From: Acanthopleura granulata
Taxonomy: Eukaryota > Mollusca > Polyplacophora > Chitonida > Chitonidae
Length of the DNA: 64,000 bases
Direction: 5' to 3'
NCBI GenBank assembly: GCA_016165875.1
Contig: JABBOT010000004.1
Coordinates: forward strand, 32,951,866-33,015,865
The position numbers and the translations under genes were made by a program. The notes under the pieces are model-generated. The model was given only the letters and a program-made list of their open reading frames with translations. It was not told the DNA's origin and did not search any database. The number at the start of each line of letters is the position of its first letter. The first letter of the stretch is position 1. Positions 1-13,600 of this stretch are shown here, one piece after another.

Positions 1-3000
1 GTGTGAGAACCTGATAATACAGATAACAGTAAACTAAGTCATATACCTACACGGCATACTTTGGTATAGTCTACTGATGGTGACAACATGTACAAGGAAC
101 GGCCACAAACACGACGTCTCTTTAGTCGCATCTTGGTAAAGTCAATTTCAAAATCGCTACGACAGCACAAAGATGTACATAATGCAGGGAAAAAAATAAA
201 GAAAGGGTATTGTGAACTGCAATAACAGTTTAACACACTACATTTGTGTACAATTGTTATAACCGAACCAGGCCTTTACAGAGCTTTGTGATGGTAGATC
301 GGGGGTGGGAATGGGGGTGGTGGGGTGATGAGAGAAATGTTTTTATTTTTTTACCTAGCAACCACCAGTCGCATGAGGTTTTAGTTCACTTCTTTCTGCA
401 ACACTTCTTGTCTGAGATCGTAAGTAAGTGAAAGGAAGAACGAGTAGAACAACAATGAGGCTAAACCACGTCAGGCAGTCTGACTTAACAAGTTGGGACA
501 AAGAATGTGGTTATTCTAGATGTGACCTAAACGTACGCCAAATCTTGCACACATTTGCAGAGAGACACAGGTTCATGTCTTCAACTACATACGGCTCTCA
601 AAGGCAGTGAATGGGGAAATCATCTTCACGTATATATAAACATGTTGATAAAAATTTACATGCACATTTGGAGTGTAAGTAAAGGAAACGCGTGAGATTG
701 ATACAAATTGTAGTCGGACAGTGCTGTCGGAAAAAGTCTTGCGTAATGCCAAATTATATATAGTGTTTATCATAAATATGAGTGTCTTAATTCTTCCGCC
801 CTCTATGGACAATACTAACTGCACATGTAATCATAACTCCTCCTTCTCTCCTGACGGTTGCCTTAAGCTCTCTTCCGTGCCATCTCCGGCCTCCTCCTTG
901 TCTGAAAGCCCAATAAAGATAGAGTCAATACACATGACCAATTACAACATCAATATACAAAATACTGACTGAATGGCTGATTTTCATTTCACATCCCTTT
1001 CAGCATTAACTTGGAAATATCATAACGATGTCTCCTTTCAGCAGGCTATATTGCCGACTTAACAACGCCGGTATTACTGCAAGTCAAAATGTGAAATTTG
1101 GTTTATCTTGTTATTTTCAGACTTAGACTCTTGAGGAGAAACCATTTAACTGTTAAGTCAAACATGACATAGTTAAACTATGCATAATACAAAGTTTTAA
1201 TTTCTGGCAAAGACATTTACAACATTTTCTGATCTCTGCCTGTGTAGGCCAGATCTATACATGTAAAGTCTTCTTCACTCAAATTTCCTTACAGTCAAGG
1301 ATAAAGTGTTATTTTCCTTTAGGCCAATACATCATTATAAAACAAGTGCCGAAATTCAGCAAATGTTTATCTTAAAAGGAAAAAAAATAGTTTTCCTGTG
1401 AAAGGACCTTCCTGAGACATCCGTTTATATTGTTTACAAACGCCTTATTCTTATAACATTTTGATAAAGCTTTTTTATTCTCTACAACATGCCCAACGGG
1501 CACCTCCATTAAAACCTTTGAGACATAGGCCCATATTCTTTAAAAGTTGCAGCAACACTTTCCACAAACTAGACCAGAAGGGGTTATGATTGTGACACTA
1601 TTGGACATAAGACGGACCAGACTCTCTTGTTTGGTGCACTGAAGCAAATGATTTGGGGATTTGAACCAGCAAACTCTGCGTTTCCAGGATACACCTCTAT
1701 CGGGGGACTAAAGGGAAATTTTCTCCAGTCCTTCAGGTAGCTTGTGGTTATATACCACCCTGTTGTTACATCAGATTTGAAAAGCCATCAAAGGTGCTGC
1801 ACATTCCAAGCACAGTCAATAGCTGGTATACAGGTGTATATCACAGCCTTTGGGTCGACCATTTGGCTAAAACTAAATGCAGGCTCTGTGGAATCAACCT
1901 TTGGGTGAGTTTGAATCAGGTATGTACACATCAAAAGGTATTAATTAATTTTACACGAATGCTTGAATTACCAAAGATTAATTTCCATGATGGTATAGTT
2001 CTTTATTCAAAAACACTGCAAATCTGATGATTTTCCTCTTTACAAATGCAAATGCAAATATATATATACATATATATATATCAATGGAGATAAAATAAAC
2101 AGATATAATTTACAGGTATAATACCTTGACATTTTAATGTCCAGTACTGGTCTATCATCGGTTAAAAATAACCACCCAAAATTAACAGTTTTTCCAGAAA
2201 AACGATCAGCTTATGTTTTGCTGACATCATGCATCATTACTGTATGTGAACATTTTACGCCTCCAAAATATCACATAAGTAAAACTATTTATTCATTTAT
2301 GCAATATCACTAAAAGTTATCATAGTACCAGGTGACATCAGTTTTATCAGTATGGATGGCAAGATACATTTTGTCTGATTGTGGCCATGATGGCAACAGG
2401 TGGAGAAAGTTTGACTGCCAGAATGAACTACTGAGGTTTGTCAAGTTACACAAGTGTGCACGAAATGTGGCACAAGAATTATAATGGTGGAAGGCAAGTT
2501 ATCCCCATTCAGCTTCACGCAAGACAACACAAAAGAGCACCATTTAAACACTGTATTTCCACCAGATTCCATAAAACAATGAAAAGCAGGGATAAGTAGA
2601 CAGGTCTGACCTGGTAAATGAATCAATGAGATGGGATAATATTAGTAATAATATGAGATATCTTTTACACAGGGGAGTGAGACCAATGAATAGAACAGCC
2701 TATAAGTACAGATTCGACCTAAAGTTCTTGGTGGCCAAAGAAATGTTCCACATCCAGAGACAAGTACACTAACTCTACATCATTGCAGATAATTAGGTGA
2801 ATGGTACTGGAATGCTAGAATCCTGCTGCAAGTGTGGATTTGAATTTCCTCAGGAAGCTTTGTCCTCTTGGTACAATAATAGGTAATCCATATGTAAATA
2901 ATTACACTTTCAAACACAAGTTTTTGTATATGGTAATTAACACTAATAACTTTTCAACTCCACTCTTTTTAAAAAAAAAAAACCATACAGAGGATTTTGT

Positions 3001-4625
3001 TAAAGTAATTAGTGAATTCAATTCATCAGTAAACTTTTCTAAATTTTCTGCCATTGGTAAGCAAGTTCAACGTATGAATAGATTGCTGATTAAAACTGGG
3101 AAGTTGTAAAGTTTTATGAAAAGATGAACCAAAAAAAACGTGCATACACTGTATTTTACTTTCTCTAAGTAACTTAATAAAACATTTAGAATGGTTTAAA
3201 TCAGTTTGCTCTGACTAAACATAATATCAAGTATAACTGCAAGGAAAAGAGAGGAGGGAATTTGTTATCTATTTATTTAAAATCTTGACAAACTAAATAC
3301 AGATAAATTGTTGATTCATTATTATTGTGATCATTGGTGTGTAAAATCAATTAACATTGCTTCATCATCGCTAAAATGCCTTCATTAAGTATTTAACAAC
3401 TATTTGTCTGAGACAATCAAATGACAAACATTCTGTTTTTAACATGAGAGTGATGAAAGTAAACCATTTTTATGTCATGTTCTATGTCTTATTTATGTTT
3501 TTTTCTGAATAATGTCAACGACAGATTCCCAACAAAGAAGTCCACAACTTCTACATGGTTCAAGAATACTTGTGCTATAAACAGAAAGAAACAATACCTT
3601 TCAGACTGTATTTTACACTGCATTCAAAGAAAAAGTCCTGTTTCTCGGCGGAGGAATCTCGGCAAAATTTACAAACAACTCGGCAAAGAGCTTGAAAAAC
3701 CACTAAAACTACACAGGAAAAGCAAGAAGAGGTGTATTTGTGCAACCTATATAAATAAGTAGTATCAGGAGTCTGTTGACCAATAATAACAGCTATAATA
3801 GACTTCTCGTATTATGTGATATCTGTGTATACATTGAGGCTACTAGACAACAAATCACATGAAAGCAATAAGACCCCAACAATTATGCTGGTCGACATCA
3901 TGATTTCAAAATATAACACAGTTTTGGATTGATGTGACTTATGAGAAATTAATTTCAATTAAAAACACTATATTATAAGCACATTCACACAATTTCTCAA
4001 TTAAACAAAGAATTCCCAAAAATCATGGTTGCTATTTGTTACAAAGTAGGTGAATTCATCATACCAGACTTTCTATTTTCAGTTATTCTTGCAAACTACA
4101 TTATACATCAACATGTGTTCAATAAAATCTTCCTTTCCAATGCTCCAGAATTTCTTCTTACACACATTACATATATCAACCAATTTAAATTTACATTCTA
4201 CACACTGTACAAGTACAGTAAAAGGACAGAGATATCACCATTGTTCTCCACACTTGATTTTAACATTTTACTGCAAACACGTATTCATCAGGGATATAAT
4301 ATTCCACATTGGTTCTATTTTATCCACACACATAAAATTTCACTTCAAACGTAAGTATATTAAAGCCATAGTTGATGCCACAGATAAGCATGTTGTTCAC
4401 CTTTGGTCCTTTAACTGACTTGAATATTTGTTTGAAATGACTTCATCTGGGAGGAATTAGTAGCTAACTGGTTCACATCTCGCACACCTGTCTCCCTTCT
4501 ACATCAGACATTCTTATTGCACTGGAATATGTATCATCTTGGTATCAGTTTAGAGCTTCAGTCTGTACCTCATTTAAAAGCGGTTAAGCTTGCACACAAT
4601 GATAAACAACTGTTTACATCCCACA
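1..4625. other. Intergenic region downstream of CRELD
   Basis: No exon, conserved domain or RNA gene could be recognised. The CRELD 3' UTR occupies an unknown length at the right end. Short open frames here are of chance length for AT-rich DNA and lack recognisable domains. Simple AT repeats lie near 2056-2082. Around 1620-1740 the minus strand holds a perfect tRNA B-box-like GGTTCAAATCC that may be an old SINE. Confidence 0.5.
1620..1740 (-). repeat. Possible old tRNA-derived SINE head
   Basis: Read on the minus strand, the segment contains GGTTCAAATCC, a perfect polymerase III B box. A convincing A box and the rest of a tRNA fold are missing, so this is only a candidate SINE remnant. Confidence 0.2.
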
Positions 4626-7600
4626 TCACCGGAAGTCGTCAAAGTGTGATGCAAACGTGTAGACATAAACTCCCACTAAGAGGCCCAGACTTCCAGACAT
4701 GAGGACGTTGCCTCCCGAAAACTTCCCGGACAGCCCGTATAAGACCATCACCACATTAAACATGATCAGACTAGGGCCACCTTTATCTTTTCTTGATTTT
4801 TTCTTGCTATACTTGTTACGGGTTTTCTTCTTGTCCCCAGAGAGTTTTTCACCAGCACTTTCTTTTGCCTTTCTTATCTTGTCATTGAAATCTACAATAA
4901 ACACAGTGGACAAGTTCAAATATTTCAAAAATCATGTGAAGTAATTATTAAAATTAATACTTTAAACAGAGAAGTGAGAAAAGAGGTTCTTTTTTAACTT
5001 TACAGATTTTTCAGTTTTTTCCAAGCTTTTCAACAAATGAGTCGAAACACCCCCCCCCCTTTTAAAAAAAACAGATAACAAGTCTTAGTGCATGATTATA
5101 ATTTGAGATATAAAGACTGACAACATTAACAGTAATATAACAATAACAACACCGAAGAACTAATTGAACTTGCCAACTGTGAAAGAAATCAAACTACACT
5201 AAGATAACATTTTAACTACAACAGTGACATAAACAAACATGCCAGATACATAAAGCCCTGTCCCTTTGACAAATGTGGTGATTTGTCCATGACAAGATAA
5301 CACCCCTCCCTAATTTAGCACTACTGGAATACATACATATCCTCCACAATTCCCTGCCTTACATGATAGAGTTCTTCTTTGACAAAAACTGATACCTGTA
5401 CCACCCAAAGTGGCAGTACTAGAACATTTTGATTGTTGACAGTGTAGCAGTTTAATTATCATCTAATTTTAAACATATGGCCAAATGGCAAATATTCCAG
5501 ACAAAACCTTGGTTTCTTTACTAAGAATGTAATCCAACAAAAACAAGACATTTATCACCATGAACAGAACATTTGCCTGTGTGTTTGGTTTCTTGGCTTA
5601 AAAATGAGCTTCCAACATTAATCTGGTGGTGTCAAGGTTGTGTCTCTCTTGAGCAAGCTTTATACAGCAGGCCAATCAATCCTCTGATGCTTACCACCCG
5701 GCCAGGCCAGTGCCTAGGGTGCCCAGTTTGGCAGCTTTAACCAGACAAGACTCACACTCGAACTCATGTAATGCCATTTATAAGACAAACACCTTGCTCC
5801 AGTCCAGTACCTGACACAGAAGCATTTGCATGTTTCATAACAAGAGATTTTTGTGATCACATAATTTTTGGTTGTCATAAACTATCTGGAATCTTATGGA
5901 ACAAGCGCTAAAAGAAAGCATATTGTTCATGAAATCAAGGACAGCTGAGGTTAATGGGTGATGAGCCTCATGACCTTTGCTCTGAATCTTTTGTCAGAGA
6001 GTATGTTAACTTCAGAAATCACCTACACACACATTCACAATGTTGGCTATTTCACACACACACTGTAGGTTACCGAATGCAAGAAGACCAATGTGTCTAA
6101 AAATCTCATGATATTCCCTTGACATGGAGCTGCACTAACCAAAACCATCTGCCTCTAGAGGCAGGGATCTCAACAAAGCATAGGTAGGCCTACATTGTGG
6201 TCCAGTCATTATGGACACACTATGTTGCCATTAGCTTCGCTAACCAAATGAATCCTGTAGAGCACTGACTTTTATCAGTCAAGTTAACCACAGCTGACAT
6301 TTGGTCAAAGTGACCTGCCAGTGAGTTCATACATGAGGTTCAATTTACTTAGCTTGGCTGTTTGGATAAATAAAGTTCCAGAGAGTGATGAAGTCAAAGG
6401 TGAAACTCTGGCCTGAGAAAGGAGGTCAAAGACAGTCATGCTGAACAAAATCTAATCATTCCCAATGTGAGCCAGTTGGTAAATCTGTCAGTATATACAC
6501 AAAATTCCCTGAAAAGGGCATGCATGTCTATTTCCATGAACTCATGTAAGATGCTTTACAGAAAAAATGTTTATCATATAATCATATAAACAAATATGCA
6601 TTAAATATGTACACACAGCACCTTACTTAATTCTAAATGTGTTCAGGTTGATATTTATTTTTACAACATGCAGAAAATTTCTGAGAAAATTGCTAAAAGC
6701 TTCTTTGTGAATTCAAAATCTATGTATTTTATTATATAATAATTGAAATGCTTTCAATACAAGTTAAGCAGACATTACAGTACATGCAACATGAAATTAC
6801 AATTCTCAACATGACCTTTGTTCAAAATGAGACATATACAGGAGCCTGATGATATGTGAATCTTGTTCTAAAGCATGGTATCACTGGTATCACATTATCA
6901 CATTGGATTCCCCAGAATCACACAATAAGTGGTGTTAAATCCACTGTCTGCATGTAGGTAAACATCTACAACCCATTGCAGTTTCACTTGTATGGTGAAG
7001 ATAAAAATGTAACACTGGAACCATCTTTAGGCTGAGATGATGTTCGGTGACGTTAGTACAAACTCTGAGAATAATTCTACTAGTGTATTGGAATAAAATG
7101 CTTTTGCAAGAATTTTAATCAAATTCCTTGTCAATCTAAATGATATGAATTCAATATGTTCTATTTACAGTATGGTATTATGGTGGCACACGGGAAGACT
7201 ATAATTACATAAGGTATTCATGCTGATGATACAAGGTATGTTTTTACAAATACAATATATCTGAACACAACAGGGGACACAACAGAGGACACAACAGGGG
7301 ATACAACAGAGGACACAACAGGGGATACAACAGATGACACAAAAGGGGATACAACAGAGGACACAACAGGGGACACAATGGAGGATACAACAGGGAACAC
7401 AACGGGGGATACAACAGGGGACACAACTGAGGACACAACAGGGGACAAAACAGGACACAATGGAGGACACAACAGGGAACACAACAGGAGATACAACAGG
7501 GGACACAACTGGAGACACAACTGAGGACACAACAGGGGACACAACAGGGGATACAACAGAGGACACAACAGGGGATCCAACAGGGGACACAATGGGGGAC

Positions 7601-10600
7601 ACAATGGAGGACACAACATGGGATACAACGGGGAACACAACGGGGGGTACAACAGGGGACACAATAGTGAGTGAAAGGCACTAATATCTCCTACATACAT
7701 GTTCATCACTACTCAGTTGGGACATATTTCTGTGTGCTAAGAATCAGTCTTCCGGACAAATTTTCAATCCTATACACCATTTTTACTACGGATCACACAA
7801 CTTACCTGTGAAATAAAAATAACTGCTTTTAGACAATTCTAGAGAGGTGATTAACATAGTTCTACATCACTGTATTTAAGTTATAGCTATACCTTACAAA
7901 AATCATGAGCTACAAAATGCAGGGGAGATAATCTATGATAATCCTCACCTTTTGGTCTGGCTTTACACTCATCTCCTTCCCTCTCATACCCTATATCACA
8001 GATACAGGTGTAACCACCCTCCCTGTTTGTACATTTTTCATGAGTTTTCGTGCATACAGGCTCTGCCAGTGAACATTCATCAACATCTGCAAGGACAAGG
8101 AATACCACTGTGAGAGATGCCAGCACGTTTCTGTGTAGCCTAATGTACAATATTAACAATAAAATCACAAAACAAACCCTAGGTCTGTGATCTAGTTCAT
8201 TCTTCAACAAAAACATGTTTCCTTTAATCCTACAATAATTCTGCCTTCATATCATCTAGTTATTGGTGAATTATAAAACCATAACTTCCCAAATAACACA
8301 AAAGCACAGGGGCGCATCTGCAACCCTTCACTTCGATAAAGCCCATTTTCGATTTGAGTCCACCCTACTCAGCATCGCCCAGGTAAACTTGTGGAACGTT
8401 TGGATTAAACCCAAGGACTGCATAAAAGGGTGAGTGTCAAACATGCTTGACAGCCGTAACTTTTCATTTTATATTTTAATAATGAAAAGAGCTAGCCATA
8501 AGCATCTATTGTGAAAAAAGAACATGATCCTATTATTGGGAAGAGAAGGAGAACACCCTTGCAACTGAGTCCCATGAATCTAAAATGGCCATTTGCAAAA
8601 GCTGAGGTGTTGTGTGAGTACATGCGCGTCACTGTGTCATTGTGTTAACTGTGACGTTACAGTCTTTATTATTCCCACATTATAAGGTGGTATTCCCAGA
8701 ATAGCCTTGACAAACTAGGTTAACAGATGTAATGATTCCGAGCAGTTAACATGAAGCTGAGTTAGCAACATCACCAACTGATCTTGGGGCTAAGCAAACT
8801 CTTTCTTACTCCAAATTTGTACACTTTATCAAAAGACAAATTAATGTCTTGATCATCACAAATGTTTGTAACTTCATAAAACTATCCACAAATTTAAAAG
8901 AAAAAAACCAATAATACAATCACACAAGTTAACTATTTGATCATCCTCAAATATTAGACTACATGTAAATGAAGAATTTGAGAATTTTGCTGAGAGTGTT
9001 GTCCCCTTACCTTTACAATGGTCGTCCACTAGATGGTATCCAGAGCGACATTCTATACACTTGTCAGTTCCCTGAGCTGTACAACCAAGGCACTCGTTAT
9101 CACACTCTGAAATGTGACAAAATCATCAGTTCAGGAACAAATGTTCTATTTGAAGCTGAATGTCATGTTGGGTGTTTTGGTCAGTTTTTGCAAGTTTGTC
9201 AGAGTGGGTGTTTTTTGTGTATCATCTAAATGCTTTGGTCACTTCTGGTGAGTGAATAACCATAGGTGTTTTGATCAGTTTTCAGGAGTGTGTTATGGTA
9301 GGTGTTTTTATCGGTTTTCGGAAGAGTGTAATATAAGTGATTTTTTTTCTGCCGTGTGTCACAGTAGGTGTTTTGCTCAGTTTACAGGACTGTGTCACCC
9401 TGGGTGTTTTGGTCACATCTCAGGACTGTCATTAGGTGTTAGGTGAGTTTTCAGGAGTATGTCACAGTACGTGTTTTGGTCAGTTTTCAGAAGTGTGTCA
9501 CAACAGGTGTTTCTGACAGTTTTTAAGAGTGTGTCACAGGTGTTTTTCATCAGCTTTCAGGAGTATGTCACAGTACGTGTTTTGGTCAGTTGTCAGAAGT
9601 GTGTCACAATAGGTGTTTTGGTCAGTTTTCAAGAGTGTGTCACAGCAGTTGTTTTGGTCAGTTTTCAAGAGTGTGTCACAGCAGTGGTTTTGATCAGTTT
9701 TCAGAAGTGTGTCATAGTAGGTATTTTGGTCAGTTTTCTGGAGTATGTTATAGTAGGTGTTTTGATCTGGTTTCAGAAGTGTGTTACAGTAGGTGTTTTG
9801 ATCAGTTTTCACAAGAGTGTCACAGTAGGTGTTTTGGTCAGATTTCAGAAGTGTGTCATAGCAGGTGTTTTGGTCATTTTTCAGAAGTGTGTCATAGTAG
9901 CGGTTTTCGGGAGTGAGTCACAGTTGGTGTTTTGATCTGTTTTGAGAAGTGTGTCATAGTAGGTGTTTTGATCAGTTTTCAAAAATGTGTCATAGGAGGT
10001 GTTTTTGTCAGTTTTCAGAAATGTGTCATCGCAGGTGTTTCTGAGTTTACAGAGTGTGTCACAGTAGGTGTTTTGATCAGTTTTCAGAAGTATGTCAGTA
10101 GATGTTTCGATCTGTTTTCTGAAGTGTGTCATAGTAGGTGTTTTGGTCAGTTTTAGGAAGTGTGTTACAGTAGGTGTTTTTGATACTTTTCAGGAGTATG
10201 TCTCCATAGGTGTTTCGATCTGTTTTCAGAAGTGTGTCATAGTAGGTGTTTTTGACAGTTTTCGGAAGTGTGTCATGATAGGTGTTCAGATTTGCTTTCA
10301 GTAGTGTGTCCCGGTTGTTTTGGTCAGTTTTTAGTAGTGTGTCATAGTAGTTTTTTTGAGCAGTTTTCGGGAGTGTCTCACAGCATATGTTTTGATCTGT
10401 TTTCATAAGTGTGTCATAGTAGGTGTTTTGGGCAGTTTGAGAGTGTGTCACAGTAGATGTTTTTGTCAGTTTTCAGAAGTGTGTCACAGTAGGTGTTTTT
10501 GACAGTTTTCAGAACTGTGTCATAGTCGGTGTTTTGGAAGTTTTCAGAAGCGTGTCATAGGTGTTTTGGGCAGTTTTCTGGAGTGTATCGCAGTAGGTGT

Positions 10601-13600
10601 TTTGGAGAGTTTTCAGAAGTGTGTCACAGTCGGTGTTTGGATCAGTTTTCAGTAGCATGTCACAGTCGGTATTTTGGTCAGTTTTGGGACTGAATCACAG
10701 ATAATGTTTTGTTCACTTCTGGAGAGTTAGTCATCGTAGCTGTTTTAGTCAAGCTAAAGGAGTCCATTTTGGTCAGTTGGCAGGAGTCAGTTTCGGGTGT
10801 ACATCTTAATTTTATAAATAACATCTAAAAACTGTCACTGTTTTTGGGTTGCGCCAAGATGAACTGTTAACCCTTCAGAATTGGTGGTCTTCCTGACTGG
10901 TGTCCTTTTCATGGAAGTTGCAACAATTGGAACTACACAAGAGTGCTGTACACTGCATTTCTATCCTGTCTTGTGTTTGTATCATTTTACTTTATGTATA
11001 CTTGGAGGCAAATCCGGTCCGTTAAGGGTAAGTTTTAGGCATATCAAATTATTCTGCCCTGGTCACAGAGACTCCTTGGTGTAATTATTGTACATACCCT
11101 TTGATGCCTTAAGAATGCTAAGTAATGGCATCAGTTCATTACTAAAGCCGCACTGCCAGAACTGCTTGCCCGCACTGAGTTTTAACTATTTTAAAGTAGT
11201 TTTATGTCACAATCAAATTTTAAAAACAGAAGTGCAACATGATTTTTTTTACATCTTTTTACTTTATCTTCAAGGATCACCTTGGACTGGTGAATTTGTG
11301 ATAATTAGCTCTTCTTATGTCCTTTGTCTCCTCCAATTTCAAACTCTGGTCTTACAGAAGAATATGTCAAACTTAAACAAGTCACAACATTTACTGCCTA
11401 TGATGACCACTGTTACAAGATCTTTATGCATATATGAATATTAACATTGTACTTTCACACGAGGAAACAGAAAATACCCACGGACTTACTTATACAAGAA
11501 AATGACCCAGGGGTATTTTCACAGTAAAAATTTGTCCCACAAAGATCCGGTTTATTTGTACACTCATCTATATCTGAAAAATAAATATGTAAATTATGAG
11601 TAATACTATGTTTTCAGACGTTCAATTCAAATCTCCTTCTTTGACAAACTTATTTTTCATCTGAAATAATTTATAAAATTCCTTGCTCCTTAACTCCTCA
11701 TTGGTTTGATAACAATCATCACATGAAAAGAATTTTTGAATCTAAGTGTACAGGTATGTATTTGAATCTGTACAGAGCCAGCTCGGCTGATGGCTAACCA
11801 AAGATGCCTGGCCCAGTCATGCATAATCCCTTATATAATAGGCCAAACCTACAAGTTAAGTTGAGAGATTTCACCTCTTTCTGGTGGGACACGTCATCTC
11901 ATGGATTTCTTTGAATGTTACACAGAGCCCAAAGAATAGGGGAGTTTTGAGTTCAAACTCTTTTGTCGTAGAAGATAAAAAGAGCTCAACTGTGTGACGT
12001 GACTTGTCAAAAATGTCAAGCAATTTCGTTGATGTTAATTTACCGATCGCCTGTCATGCCATGATAGGAAGGTACAAACGACCTCGTCTTTAATCAGGAG
12101 CTTCTTAATTTAAAAAATTTTTAGCTACTCAATTTTCCCTATCCTGCATCTAGTCTAAGTAACTTTTTCTTAAACTTTTCTTAGACACCCATGTTATAAT
12201 AAATGTCATCAGAAATAGTTACCTAACATTTTTCACAAGTCACATGGTAAAGTAGGGCTTTTCTTACCTTTAGCGATAAAAGATTTCAATCTCGAAACTC
12301 CCCTACTGTCAGGTAAAATTCATGATCTGTTTAACCACAGGTAAGCACAGTGATAACATAAAAATCATACTGCTGAAAATCTTGTCACAAAGTCCCACCT
12401 TCTGAAATACTTTTTGGCATTGCCCATAAAATATATGACTAATGATTCATAGCCCACCCTGGCAGCCGTTCTCCAAGGAATCCACGTACCCCTCTTTGCA
12501 CTCGTCACAGCCCTTGGGGCCTGCTTCCTGACAGGTGTATTTACAGGAAGTGTCACAGCCTGGAAACAACCAAACACAAGATCAGATCTATCACATATTT
12601 TATTAACCCTCTCAGGGTACCACAAATCAACATCTTGTTGCATAATATTTCTCACAGGTCTATTAACATGTATCAAGGTGTTATGCTTTAAATATCTGAT
12701 AATGACAGTCAGGTGTACAGTCAGCAATAACTTAAGTGTGTAGGGGGAAGGGTAGGCCCTGTGTTTTTAACACTCCTGTGTCAAGCTTTGCAAAAACCTC
12801 AAAACAGAGTGAAACAAATCAGTTGAGTTCATCTTTTTTTTTCCAATTTATATAGAGGTACAGTGTAGCCTCACTATAAGACGCCTCAATATAACTTGAA
12901 ATTGGATATAATGCGACCCAAATCACGCCTTGTTGTAGCGTGAAATTAGATACAACACAACCCAAATCATATCTCCCAAATATATGTGGTGTACTGTCTT
13001 GTGAGGAGGCTTAAATTAAAACAGCTAAAACATCAACCAAACAAGCATTTTTACCAAGAAATGTATGTAAATAGCACGCCTTCAGAACGTGTAACTATCC
13101 AATTTTCGCTTGTAAGCAAATAGATAAATTGGTACTTAAGATGAAAAATCTTGGACATTATGTTAGACCACCAAAAAAGAAAAGAATAATGGCAGAGGTT
13201 ACACTTCCTTGTGCATATATAATTCCAATTTCAAATACAAGTCTAACAATGTCAATACCATTTAGAATTTGAGACACGGAAAGTTTTGTGACCTTCTGTA
13301 TGTATTCATACAAGCTGACTTGAGTGAAACGGAAAACAGCTACTCCATAGCTTTTTCTGTTAATAAATAGATAAAGTGGGCAAAACTACATTCCACTTTT
13401 GGAGAGATTACCATGCATTATTTCAGTGATTAAGTGATACCAGGCTAGCTCTGCGACAGGAGGCTGAGATGTTTGTGATAAGTCAGTAAAGAGAGACTTA
13501 TGTCAAACAGCAGATTAATACTCAGGTACTAAAAATCCCATGCCTTTTTATTAAACTGGCCATCAAAAAAGCCTTTAGCAAAGCATATTTTGCATCCATA

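Noticed and set aside
4025..4418. Two overlapping open frames of 109 and 122 codons
   Set aside because: Overlap in different frames, AT-rich low-information content and no recognisable motif.
7165..7709. Four long overlapping open frames, on both strands, rich in Val-Val-Ser-Pro, Cys-Cys-Val-Pro or Thr-Thr-Gly-Asp
   Set aside because: All are produced by the 12-bp minisatellite, whose unit is a multiple of three without stop codons; they lie in an intron of a well-supported gene.
9459..10451. Long open frames with 12-residue periodicity (such as CHSRCFGQFSEV) on both strands
   Set aside because: Caused by the 36-bp minisatellite. The frames shift between units and both strands are equally open, so there is no coding signal.
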